A stretch of DNA of 64,000 nt from Lachnospiraceae bacterium M18-1 (GTDB lineage: Bacteria; Bacillota; Clostridia; Lachnospirales; Lachnospiraceae): contig KE159605.1 of assembly GCA_000403295.2 (NCBI GenBank), forward strand, positions 963,409-1,027,408, in the 5' to 3' direction. The translations under genes were made by a program, and so were the position numbers. This document shows, piece after piece, positions 16,551 to 24,097 of the stretch. Position 1 is the first letter of the stretch. Each line of letters opens with the position of its first letter. The notes under the pieces were generated by a model. It was not told where the DNA came from. It saw nothing but the letters and a program-made list of their open reading frames with translations, and ran no database searches.

Positions 16551-18053
16551 TTAATACCATTGGTTCCCTGTTCCGTCATCACCGCCGTTTGTTCCATATC
16601 CGGTCCCGTCATCATCGGTTCCGTATCCAGATCCGTCACCGGATGTCGTCCCGTCTCCGCTTCCAGATCCGTCACCGGATGTCCAGTCTCCAGATCCGTC
16701 CGAATCGGTTCCGTATCCGTCGCCATATGATCCAGTTCCATCATCACCGGTTCCATATCCATAGTCACTGCCGGATGTCCCGGTTCCGCTTCCATAGCCG
16801 TCACTGTAATCCCCATCCGAAAAACCGTAATCCTGGCTGCCGTAGCCGCTGGAATTATCCGTATAATTCGATCCGGAAGGAGACCCGATCCCCGTTACAT
16901 AGACCAGTTCATCACTGATCTTGCTCACATTGGAAGATGGGGAATATCCGTCCTCTCCGAAAAAGAACTCATGCAGCTGCTTTACATTATCCTCCAGATT
17001 ATCCGGCACTACCGAATCCCCTGCGTCGCCGTAGTACATCGTATCCAGGTCAAACGGAAATCCCAGAGTCTCGCCGATCGTATACTTTTTCACGTCCTTT
17101 GCATAAGCCAGAATCTCCGGAAGGGTGAAGTTCGTCCTGACCTTCGGCAGCACGCGGTCGATCATCATATTTAAAGATGACAGACTTACGGCCTGCGCTT
17201 TTTCCGCGATTTTGGTCAGTACCAGTCTCTGCCGCTCCGTGCGCCGGTAATCATCTCCTTCCGTAGCACGGATCCTGGCATACGCGGTTGCCTGAACACC
17301 GGTCAGGTGCTGGTAACCCGGCTCTTTGATTTCCCAGGTATCCACTCCCGTATTCTCGATAATTTCGCAAGAATAATTATTCAGATAGGGAATTTCCTCT
17401 TCCGTAACCTCTACATCAATTCCGTCCACAGCATCGATCATATCGACCATAGCCGAAAAATCTACCGTAACATAATGGTCGATATCCATATCCAGATTCC
17501 GGTTCAGCATGGCTACCGCCTCTTCCTCCTCACCAAACGCGTAAGCGGCGTTGGCCTTATTATAAGTACCATCATCCATCTGCAGAAGAGTATCTCTGTA
17601 TACGGACGCCATCCGGACTTCCTTGGTCTCCCGGTTCAGACTTGCGATAATGATCGTATCGCTTCTTGTGCCCATCTCTTCGACATTTTCACGTTTATCT
17701 AAGCCAAACAGAGCTACATTGAGGTAGCCGGTCTCGTCATATTCGTAGCCATCATTGATACTGAGCTTATCCGGATCCAGTTCCCTGAAATCCATTTTAT
17801 CTATTTTAGAATATACAACTGCAATTGCAGCAAAAACAACCAGCAAAAGCAGGATACAAAGGGCTATTGCTATCTTCCCCAGTACGGACATGCCTCCTTT
17901 TTTCTTTTTTCTTGCCCTGGAGGATGCCTTACCTGAAGGAGGACGTTTACTCCCGTTCCTGCCTCTTTTTACCTTGCCGGAGGATGATGCCCTCGTCGCT
18001 GAATGTCTGCGCGATCTGCCCATCGTAGCGGCCTGTGGTGTTTTATTCGCCAT
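16551..18053 (-). CDS. LytR-CpsA-Psr (LCP) family glycopolymer ligase with low-complexity tail
   Basis: The 500-residue protein starts with a basic Ser/Arg/Lys-rich cytoplasmic segment (1-54) and one membrane helix (about 55-80). An LCP catalytic domain follows: NVALFGLDKRENVEEMGTRSDTIII, MASVYRDTLLQM, YARIRATEGDDYRRTERQR (short: RIRATEGDDYRRTERQR). The Arg and Asp residues that bind polyprenyl pyrophosphate are present. LCP enzymes attach teichoic acids or capsules to peptidoglycan from undecaprenyl-PP. The last 120 residues or so are Gly/Ser/Asp/Tyr/Thr repeats without domain character. It has its own promoter upstream. Confidence 0.92.
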   Translation of the reverse strand: MANKTPQAATMGRSRRHSATRASSSGKVKRGRNGSKRPPSGKASSRARKKKKGGMSVLGKIAIALCILLLLVVFAAIAVVYSKIDKMDFRELDPDKLSINDGYEYDETGYLNVALFGLDKRENVEEMGTRSDTIIIASLNRETKEVRMASVYRDTLLQMDDGTYNKANAAYAFGEEEEAVAMLNRNLDMDIDHYVTVDFSAMVDMIDAVDGIDVEVTEEEIPYLNNYSCEIIENTGVDTWEIKEPGYQHLTGVQATAYARIRATEGDDYRRTERQRLVLTKIAEKAQAVSLSSLNMMIDRVLPKVRTNFTLPEILAYAKDVKKYTIGETLGFPFDLDTMYYGDAGDSVVPDNLEDNVKQLHEFFFGEDGYSPSSNVSKISDELVYVTGIGSPSGSNYTDNSSGYGSQDYGFSDGDYSDGYGSGTGTSGSDYGYGTGDDGTGSYGDGYGTDSDGSGDWTSGDGSGSGDGTTSGDGSGYGTDDDGTGYGTNGGDDGTGNQWY

Positions 18054-18113
18054 AATATATCCTTTCCCTGTATATCATCATATCCTAAAGTGTATCCTAA
18101 CAACAAATTTGAA

Positions 18114-18149
18114 TATACAGAAAGCCTTGCAGCAGGCTTTTTCTGTATA
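18114..18149. repeat. Hairpin in the leader of the LCP gene
   Basis: TATACAGAAAGCCT pairs with the mirrored segment AGGCTTTTTCTGTATA around a short loop. No U-tract follows on the minus strand, so it is more likely a leader or stability structure than a terminator. The rest of 18054-18423 contains only a promoter and repeat copy A. Confidence 0.5.
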
Positions 18150-18210
18150 CATAGGTTTCAAAAGTCTGTTTTTCTCATAGAAACAAATATCAGGTTAACC
18201 GCCATTACTT

Positions 18211-18239
18211 ATAGTACAATATTTTATTCAAAACATCAA
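18211..18239 (-). promoter_or_regulatory. Promoter of the LCP gene
   Basis: On the minus strand TTGATG (18234-18239), a 17-bp spacer, and TACTAT (18211-18216). It lies about 160 bp upstream of the LCP start, leaving a leader with one hairpin. Confidence 0.5.
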
Positions 18240-18278
18240 TCTATTTTTTAACTATTTGGTTAGATGGTGTTACTGGGT

Positions 18279-18424
18279 GTTACAGTTCACACGGTGTCGT
18301 GCACTACGCTGCACGGTCACAGGCAGTACAGTACTGGGGCTGGAATCCGGTCTCTTGCCGTAAGGCAACTTTAAATAGGCCGGATTCGTTGCTGTGAGCA
18401 CCCGGCGAGGGTGTGAACAGTAAC
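18279..18424 (+). repeat. Palindromic MITE-like element, copy A
   Basis: This 146-bp element is bounded by GTTACAGTTCAC and its near complement GTGAACAGTAAC. It contains internal hairpins such as GTGCACTACGCTGCAC and CCGGTC/GGCCGG arms around TTGCCGTAAGGCAA. Copy B at 20969-21115 is over 90% identical in the opposite orientation. The right end touches the stop codon of the minus-strand GT2 gene and could act as its terminator. No clear target duplication is seen here. Confidence 0.8.
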
Positions 18425-19386
18425 TACAGGTCGCGCCTGGTAAAGGTATGACCTGTAACTCTGCTCTGTCTCCAGTATCCTGGATTCAGGGTGCAACGCA
18501 GGATCAGGCGTTTCGGGAGCCGGCGGTAATTCCGTCCAAGCCTGTATCCGACATACTTAAACCCGCTCTGGAGGAGCAATCGTATGATCTCCCATGGCTT
18601 ACCTGTCTTTAAAAGATACGCTGCTGTCAGCTTTACAAGGCGTATGCCTTCCGTTTCCGAACGAATGCCCTCAAATATCTCCGGGTGATCCACCTGTGAT
18701 ACGGCAAGGTCAAAATTCCGTTTAAACAGCTTAACACATCCGTCAGAATGCGAATGTATCACCTGCGCCTCTGCAGTATATGCAATCTTAAAGCCTGACT
18801 GTACGATCCGGCCTGCCATGATCATATCTTCGTTAAAGATCGTCCTGGACTCAAATCCTCCTAGCGACATATATACGGTCTTCCGATAAGCAGCGCAGGC
18901 ATTGGAACAAAAATAAGTCTTAATTCCTAATTCCGGAAGATCCGCCTCTGATTTCACCCGGCTCTCCGGAGGATAATTAAAGGTTCTGGTATAGCGTTCT
19001 ATACTGCCGCTGTCTCCTGATGGAAGCTGACGTGCATATGCCGCGCCTACCCTCTCATCCTCAAATGCCGCCATCAGATTCTCTACCAGCTTCTCATTGA
19101 CAGGCAGTGCGTCCTGCGTCATATAAATAAGAAACTCCGCGTGCGACATCATTGCCCCCTGATGTCTGGTTCCGCCGTGGTCGAACTGTTCTGGACGGAT
19201 ATGCGTGATATGGATCTTCTCTGATAATGTCTCCAATTCCCTGGGAAACATACCCTTATCTGTGTTGATGATATAGATACTGTTCACCGGATAGGTTTGT
19301 TTCAGCAGACGCTTTACAGACTGGACCGTCCGTTCATCCGGCAGACATACCGGAAGGATCACGTCAACAATTTTAAATTCTGTCAT
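18424..19386 (-). CDS. GT2-family glycosyltransferase (rhamnosyltransferase-like)
   Basis: This protein of about 320 residues has a GT-A fold. VDVILPVCLPDERTVQSVKRLLKQTYP opens the domain (short: VILPVCLPDERTV), QFDHGGTRHQGAMMS and LIYMTQDALPV supply the nucleotide-binding and DxD-like positions, and FNEDMIMAGRI is the acceptor/base region. The FDHGGTR motif is common in rhamnosyltransferases acting on surface glycans, which fits the dTDP-Rha genes in this window. The ATG at 19386 has GGGAG at 8 bp and is preferred over the GTG at 19401. It is bracketed by inverted repeat copies A and B. Confidence 0.82.
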   Translation of the reverse strand: MTEFKIVDVILPVCLPDERTVQSVKRLLKQTYPVNSIYIINTDKGMFPRELETLSEKIHITHIRPEQFDHGGTRHQGAMMSHAEFLIYMTQDALPVNEKLVENLMAAFEDERVGAAYARQLPSGDSGSIERYTRTFNYPPESRVKSEADLPELGIKTYFCSNACAAYRKTVYMSLGGFESRTIFNEDMIMAGRIVQSGFKIAYTAEAQVIHSHSDGCVKLFKRNFDLAVSQVDHPEIFEGIRSETEGIRLVKLTAAYLLKTGKPWEIIRLLLQSGFKYVGYRLGRNYRRLPKRLILRCTLNPGYWRQSRVTGHTFTRRDL

Positions 19387-19435
19387 AGATCTGACTCCCA
19401 CTACGATTCATTCCATTTTACTTTTTCGTTTTAAT

Positions 19436-19464
19436 ATCATACAATATCTTCCTGTAAAGGACAA
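19436..19464 (-). promoter_or_regulatory. Promoter of the GT2 gene (shared motif with 43946-43974)
   Basis: On the minus strand TTGTCC (19459-19464), a 17-bp spacer, and TATGAT (19436-19441). Boxes, spacer and flanks match the promoter region of the initiating transferase gene at about 30 of 35 positions, suggesting a common regulator or a duplicated promoter. Confidence 0.6.
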
Positions 19465-19534
19465 GCAAAAACATAAATTTTACACAATTTTATTAAATTT
19501 TATTAATAGAATTGTGATTCTTTCGTAACAACCA

Positions 19535-20602
19535 CTAACGACTGCCCATCCATATTTTCCAGAGAAGCCATTTTCCGTTGCCGCAGATTTTTTTCACAAG
19601 ATGGACTCCCCAAAAGCAGACCGCCGGAAGCAATAAAAACAGCAGAAAGCCGATCCACATGGACTGGGAGAGAAATCTGCCGGCAGCCCTGTTGATTCCC
19701 TGCACTGCCATGAAATGAGTCATATAGACTGCAAATGTATTTTTCTGCCATTCGCGGGCTCGCGGCATGGTCAGTGTACTGCTTCCTTCCCTGTCCCATG
19801 AAATCAGGCACCAGAGCGCCCCAGAAAAGGAACATGAATAAAACAGGACTCCAAATACGGATGGATAACTCTTATTGATCCAAAACGCCGCCGCTGCCAG
19901 AAACATTGCCCCTGCCAGCGCGCCTGTACTGGTTTTTCCGGCTTCCACGGCTTCTCTGAGGTGGATTGCAATATAACCGCCAAGCATATACAATACCAGC
20001 CAGTTCGTAACCGCTGCCGCCTGTTCATTTTTTATTATATTCGTACAGGCTGTAAAAAATACCAGCAGAATCGCCGCCCCACCTGAGTAACGGTTGCTGA
20101 TCAGAAGATAGATAGCCGGTGATAATGCAGCATACAGGATCAAAAACTGCAGAAACCACAGAAACGCACAGTAACGGTAATGTATCACGGCATCCAGCAT
20201 CGTCCTCCAGCTGATCTCAATCAAAGGCTCCTGAAAAACCGATGCCAGAACCGGAATACGGGAGATCGCGGCATGGATAAAAAAGTAGAGCAGCGTCCAC
20301 AATATGTAGGGAATTACCAGACTCCGCATGCGGCTTTTATATTTGGAAAACACGCGTTTCCACGAATAATTGCGAAAAAAAAGATATCCTGATCCGATAT
20401 AAAAGCCTCCTACCGCAGCACCTGCAACGTCTGCTGCCAAAAAGGATTCAATCTCGTTCCAAACAGGGATTCCGGAAATCAATACCGGCAGCGTAAAGAT
20501 ACTGTCATTACGGGCATGTATAAAGATCACAAGAATACATAATATAAAATTATACCAGATCACGTTGTTAGAAAAATTCTCATCCTGCTTTGTCCGGGCC
20601 AT
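19535..20602 (-). CDS. Acyltransferase 3 family membrane protein
   Basis: This protein of about 355 residues has roughly ten membrane helices. ILCILVIFIHARND near residue 25 carries the conserved His-Ala-Arg region of acyltransferase 3 (OafA/WecH-type) proteins. GGFYIGSGYLFFRNY and FLWFLQFLILYA match the family. Such proteins O-acylate sugars of surface glycans in the membrane. An upstream GTG at 20623 is possible; the ATG at 20602 follows AGAAAGAAG. Its 5' flank is occupied by a nested palindromic element, and no obvious promoter is visible between them. Confidence 0.8.
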   Translation of the reverse strand: MARTKQDENFSNNVIWYNFILCILVIFIHARNDSIFTLPVLISGIPVWNEIESFLAADVAGAAVGGFYIGSGYLFFRNYSWKRVFSKYKSRMRSLVIPYILWTLLYFFIHAAISRIPVLASVFQEPLIEISWRTMLDAVIHYRYCAFLWFLQFLILYAALSPAIYLLISNRYSGGAAILLVFFTACTNIIKNEQAAAVTNWLVLYMLGGYIAIHLREAVEAGKTSTGALAGAMFLAAAAFWINKSYPSVFGVLFYSCSFSGALWCLISWDREGSSTLTMPRAREWQKNTFAVYMTHFMAVQGINRAAGRFLSQSMWIGFLLFLLLPAVCFWGVHLVKKICGNGKWLLWKIWMGSR

Positions 20603-20624
20603 TTTTCTTCTTTCTAAATACACC

Positions 20625-20858
20625 GAATAATAAGTTTCTAGTACATCATTGCATTAATTCCGAAGTAAATAGCGTCTGATGTTTACAGCAGCGCAAGACG
20701 GAGGAGGGAGGCGATGCTGGCAGCATCGTTGACTGACTCCAACGCAGCGATGGTGTGAACAGCGGGCACTATTTACTCGGTTATTAATGCAATAATGTAC
20801 TAGCCATATAACGCAGATGGAAAATCAGGCAAGTTATATGGCTGTTTACTTATTATTC
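20625..20858. repeat. Nested palindromic element upstream of the acyltransferase gene
   Basis: An outer stem GAATAATAAG (20625-20634) / CTTATTATTC (20849-20858) encloses two inner structures. The first, 20638-20803, has terminal inverted repeats of about 36 bp (CTAGTACAT, ATTGCATTAAT, AGTAAATAG with short mismatched gaps). The second is a small hairpin CCATATAAC/GTTATATGG (20804-20842). A further TGTACTAG follows at 20861-20868. No protein coding is evident. It could be a mobile element remnant or a structured RNA. Confidence 0.65.
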
Positions 20859-20958
20859 AATGTACTAGTCCTCCTGCCAAATTTCCAAAATCACCCTACC
20901 AGTTTAGCATAAAGCCTCTCCCATTGCAAGATAAAGGGTGGAAACCCGCTTTCACTTC

Positions 20959-20967
20959 TGCTATAAT
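20959..20967 (+). promoter_or_regulatory. Extended -10 promoter in front of copy B and the plus-strand GT2
   Basis: TGC-TATAAT at 20959-20967 with a weak -35 (TGGAAA, 17 bp upstream). Transcription would begin at the left end of repeat copy B, so that the element forms the 5' leader of the glycosyltransferase mRNA. Confidence 0.5.
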
Positions 20968-20968
20968 G

Positions 20969-21115
20969 GTTACTGTTCACACCCTGACCGGGTGCTCACA
21001 GCAACGAATCCGGCCTATTGAAAGTTGCCTTACGGCAAGAGGCCGGATTCCAGCCCCGGTACTGTACTGCCTGTGACCGTGCAGCGTAGTGCACGGCCCA
21101 GGAGTGAACTGTAAC
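20969..21115 (-). repeat. Palindromic MITE-like element, copy B, with 8-bp target duplication
   Basis: This 147-bp element starts GTTACTGTTCAC and ends GTGAACTGTAAC and is the inverted, over 90% identical counterpart of copy A. It is flanked on both sides by the perfect 8-bp direct repeat CTATAATG (20961-20968 and 21116-21123), as expected for a transposition target duplication. The duplicated site contains a TATAAT -10 box. Confidence 0.85.
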
Positions 21116-21155
21116 CTATAATGATTACAGCAAACGAAAAGAATCGAGGATTTTT

Positions 21156-22133
21156 ATGAAAGTTACGGTCATTATTCCAAACTATAACGGAAAACATTTT
21201 CTTAAGCCCTGCCTGGAGTCTCTCTTAAAGCAGACCTGCCGCGAATTTGACATTCTGGTAGTGGACAACCATTCTACGGATGGAAGCGCGGAGTTTCTTA
21301 AAGAACATTATCCGGAAGCAGGGCTGATCGTCCTGGACAAAAACCGGGGATTCAGCGCCGCGGTGAATGCAGGGATCCGCAGCACCACTGCTCCATATGT
21401 CATTCTGCTTAATAATGATACAGAGGCCGATCCGCATTTCGTAGAAGAACTGTTAAGAGCAGTCCGCAGGTCCCCCAGAATCTTTTCTGTCAGCAGCAAG
21501 ATGATCCAGATGCATCATCCGGACCTCATTGACAGTGCCGGAGATCTGTATACCCTTCCCGGATGGGGAATCTGCAGAGGAGCCGGACGCCCGGTGAGCA
21601 ATTATACGGAAAGCTGCGAAGTGTTTTCCGCCTGTGCCGGCGCTGCCATCTACCGCCGGAGCGTTTTTCGGAAGATCGGATACTTTGACGAATCCCATTT
21701 TGCGTACCTTGAAGATATGGATGTTGGCTACCGTGCCAAAATCTACGGCTATGAGAACCGGTTCTGCCCTTCTGCCGTTGTACGCCATGTGGGCAGTGGT
21801 ACAAGCGGCTCCAAATATAACAGTTTTAAAGTAAAGCTGTCGGCGAGAAACAGTATCTGGCTGATCTATAAGAATATGCCGTTTCCGCAGCTGCTTCTGA
21901 ACAGTCTTCCTCTTGCCGCAGGTTATGCATTTAAGGCTTTGTTTTTTTATAAGACCGGCTTCGGAAAAGATTATATCCAGGGACTGCAGGAGGGACTCCG
22001 CAGCCTGCGCAGATGCAGAAAAGTCCGTTTTCGCTTCCGGCGCCTGCCTTTCTATCTGAAAATAGAAGCAGAATTGATCAAAAATACGTTCGCATATGCG
22101 AAAGACTGGATCAGCCGAAAGGTTTTCCAGTGA
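21156..22133 (+). CDS. GT2-family glycosyltransferase (rhamnosyltransferase-like)
   Basis: The 325-residue protein opens with VTVIIPNYNGKHFLKPCLESLL (short: VTVIIPNYNGKHFL), has VVDNHSTDGS, and DxD-type LLNNDTEADP. It then shows the AYLEDMDVGYRAKIYGYE base/acceptor segment found in dTDP-Rha:GlcNAc-PP-lipid rhamnosyltransferases (WbbL/RfbF type). Its C-terminus is amphipathic and probably membrane-associated. CGAGG precedes the ATG at six bases. It is the only plus-strand gene between 1 and 38.9 kb. Its leader is repeat copy B, and it ends at a bidirectional terminator. Confidence 0.85.
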   Translation: MKVTVIIPNYNGKHFLKPCLESLLKQTCREFDILVVDNHSTDGSAEFLKEHYPEAGLIVLDKNRGFSAAVNAGIRSTTAPYVILLNNDTEADPHFVEELLRAVRRSPRIFSVSSKMIQMHHPDLIDSAGDLYTLPGWGICRGAGRPVSNYTESCEVFSACAGAAIYRRSVFRKIGYFDESHFAYLEDMDVGYRAKIYGYENRFCPSAVVRHVGSGTSGSKYNSFKVKLSARNSIWLIYKNMPFPQLLLNSLPLAAGYAFKALFFYKTGFGKDYIQGLQEGLRSLRRCRKVRFRFRRLPFYLKIEAELIKNTFAYAKDWISRKVFQ

Positions 22134-22207
22134 GTTTCTGATCTCCACCTGCGGCGGGTCGCATAAGCGGCATCATTCCTTTCCGCCGCAGTGCGCATCC
22201 CCCGGAG

Positions 22208-22256
22208 TTTTTTATTCTATAGGAAAATTCAGAGAAGTTCCCTATAGAATAAAAAA
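22208..22256. terminator. Bidirectional terminator between convergent genes
   Basis: TTTTTTATTCTATAGG (22208-22223) is perfectly complementary to CCTATAGAATAAAAAA (22241-22256) with a 17-nt loop. The A and T tracts lie on both sides, so it can stop the plus-strand GT2 and the minus-strand lipoprotein transcript. Confidence 0.8.
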
Positions 22257-22257
22257 A

Positions 22258-22312
22258 TTGCTGCCTGCGCAGTCATGCATGTTTTTTTCTGCATGAACGC
22301 ACAGACAGCAAG
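22258..22312. terminator. Second long hairpin in the convergent intergenic region
   Basis: TTGCTGCCTGCG and CGCACAGACAGCAA arms plus CATGCATG/CTGCATGA form an imperfect stem of about 22 bp around a T7 loop. It probably supports termination or mRNA 3'-end protection. The rest of 22134-22469 shows nothing coding. Confidence 0.5.
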
Positions 22313-22469
22313 TTCAGGAAGCTGGGTCATACTGAACGTTAGATAAATCTACTGCTCAGTAACATATGAAGCACACAGCCGCATAAAGATATATGCCGAT
22401 TCGCGGCTGCTGCTGGCACAATACTCGCAGCGGATATCATCGGCCGTGAGTATAACAAAACGATACCGT

Positions 22470-23078
22470 TTATTCATAAAAGTTCTGATATCCCGTATAT
22501 TCCTTATGGCCTGTAGTCAATACTTCGCCTTCCACCATGATATGAATCTTATCGCATCCATATGCACCCAAAAATGTGTTACAGATGCCTCCCATGATCA
22601 GGTACTCGTCTGCCGTACCCTTACCATTCATGTAATCGCCGAATACCTGGTTGAAATCTACATCCATTACTTTTTCTCCGTCCTTCTCCGATTCTTTCAG
22701 GCTGAGGATGGAGGTATCAGCCGGTACGACCTCCTTTTCAATCAACGCGTTCAGGACATTCTCCGGAGAAAGTGCTTCAATCTCTACTGTCTCTTCCTTC
22801 ATCTGCGTAGCGTCTTCATTGATACAGAACACCTTGATCGACATGGGACCGCTTTCCTGAGATGCAGCGTTGTTGTCCTTGCTTCCGGACCCGGTATTCA
22901 TCTCCTGACCCTGAGTATCTTTGTCTTCGGTTATAGTTCCGACTGTTTCATTCTGTTCTGTCTCTGCAGAAGATCCCTCTTCTCCGGCAGACGCTGCTTC
23001 TTTGCCGGAGCATGCACAAAGGCCTGCAAGAATTGCAGCCGTTAACAGAAGCGCAGCTATTTTTTTTACCTTCACCAT
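22470..23078 (-). CDS. GerMN-domain lipoprotein
   Basis: The 202-residue protein has a lipoprotein signal peptide (KKIAALLLTAAILAGLCAC with lipobox LCAC at Cys23). A Ser/Glu/Thr-rich linker (25-78) and a C-terminal GerMN domain (about 80-195) follow, with ALSPENVLNALI and MGGICNTFLGAYGCDKIHI. GerMN domains occur in spore germination proteins and in sporulation or cell-envelope lipoproteins. It lies 100 bp downstream of rfbD and may be the last gene of the long operon or separate. A specific role cannot be assigned. Confidence 0.8.
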   Translation of the reverse strand: MVKVKKIAALLLTAAILAGLCACSGKEAASAGEEGSSAETEQNETVGTITEDKDTQGQEMNTGSGSKDNNAASQESGPMSIKVFCINEDATQMKEETVEIEALSPENVLNALIEKEVVPADTSILSLKESEKDGEKVMDVDFNQVFGDYMNGKGTADEYLIMGGICNTFLGAYGCDKIHIMVEGEVLTTGHKEYTGYQNFYE

Positions 23079-23178
23079 CGTCTATCTCCCCTTTACTTTA
23101 GGATCCCCCCAAAAAACTACTTATCAATTATCTGTGTATAAACCATCTTAATCATTTTTTCCGCAATTGTCAAGCGAT

Positions 23179-24030
23179 TTATGCTTCATTCTTCAGGACT
23201 TCCAGGTATCTTTTCAGTGCGTCCTGCCAGGAAGGCAGCAGTCGGAAGCCGTTCTGTGTCAGCTTGCTCTTGTCCATCCGGCTGTTATGAGGCCGCTTTG
23301 CCTTTGCCGGAAATTCCTCACTGGATACAGGATTAACTTTTATATCCACTCCCGCCTGTGCAAAGATCTCCTTTGCAAATTCATACCAGGTGCACAGTCC
23401 TTCATTGGTCGCGTGATACCGTCCGTACTTTTCCGTCTCTGCCATATCCGCCACCAGGACCGCCAGGTCATAGGTATAGGTCGGGGATCCTGTCTGGTCA
23501 TTCACCACATTGATCTCCTTATGGGTTTCCGCCAGACGAAGCATCGTTTTAATAAAATTCTTGCCGTTTACGCCGAATACCCATGCGATCCGGACGATAA
23601 AATATTTTTCCAGGTATTCTTCTACTGCAAGTTCCCCCTGGTATTTGCTCTCTCCATATACATTCAGCGGGTTCCTGGCGTCATCCGGCTCCCAGGGCCT
23701 CTCCCCTTCCCCGTCGAACACGTAGTCCGTACTGATATATATCATCTTAATGTCAAGTTCCCGGCAGACTCTGGCAATATTCCTGGTCCCATCTGCATTG
23801 ACACGCATACAGATCTCCCGGTTGTCCTCCGCAGCGTCCACCGCCGTGTAAGCGGCGCAATGGATGACTGCATCCAGGGCATCCTTTTTCATCTCCTGCT
23901 CCACTGCGGTGGAATCTGTGATATCCATCTCCTCCACATCCACTCCAATGGGCGTGTGACCACGCTTCTTCAGCTCATTGACCACATCATGGCCAAGCTG
24001 GCCTTTGACTCCTGTTACTAGTATTCGCAT
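23179..24030 (-). CDS. rfbD: dTDP-4-dehydrorhamnose reductase
   Basis: This is a 283-residue SDR enzyme. It has the NADPH motif VTGVKGQLGHDV, the segments INCAAYTAVD-like (here IHCAAYTAVDAAEDN) and ISTDYVFDG, the catalytic Tyr-x3-Lys in YGESKYQGE, and TYTYDLA near the C-terminus. It catalyses the last step to dTDP-L-rhamnose. The other three genes of the pathway (rfbA, rfbB, rfbC) are upstream in the same orientation at 28.8-38.7 kb, so the whole pathway is in one region but interrupted by other glycan genes. Confidence 0.96.
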   Translation of the reverse strand: MRILVTGVKGQLGHDVVNELKKRGHTPIGVDVEEMDITDSTAVEQEMKKDALDAVIHCAAYTAVDAAEDNREICMRVNADGTRNIARVCRELDIKMIYISTDYVFDGEGERPWEPDDARNPLNVYGESKYQGELAVEEYLEKYFIVRIAWVFGVNGKNFIKTMLRLAETHKEINVVNDQTGSPTYTYDLAVLVADMAETEKYGRYHATNEGLCTWYEFAKEIFAQAGVDIKVNPVSSEEFPAKAKRPHNSRMDKSKLTQNGFRLLPSWQDALKRYLEVLKNEA

Positions 24031-24097
24031 ATATTTTCCTCCTGTTTCGGATCAAACTTCACGGTCTGTTTTTTCATATTACTGGTGTTCTGAATCG

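Noticed and set aside
21453..22148. A minus-strand frame of 231 codons opposite the plus-strand GT2
   Set aside because: The plus-strand protein has all GT2 motifs; the antisense product has none.
23167..24021. A plus-strand frame of 284 codons opposite rfbD
   Set aside because: It is the mirror of a well-conserved RmlD enzyme.
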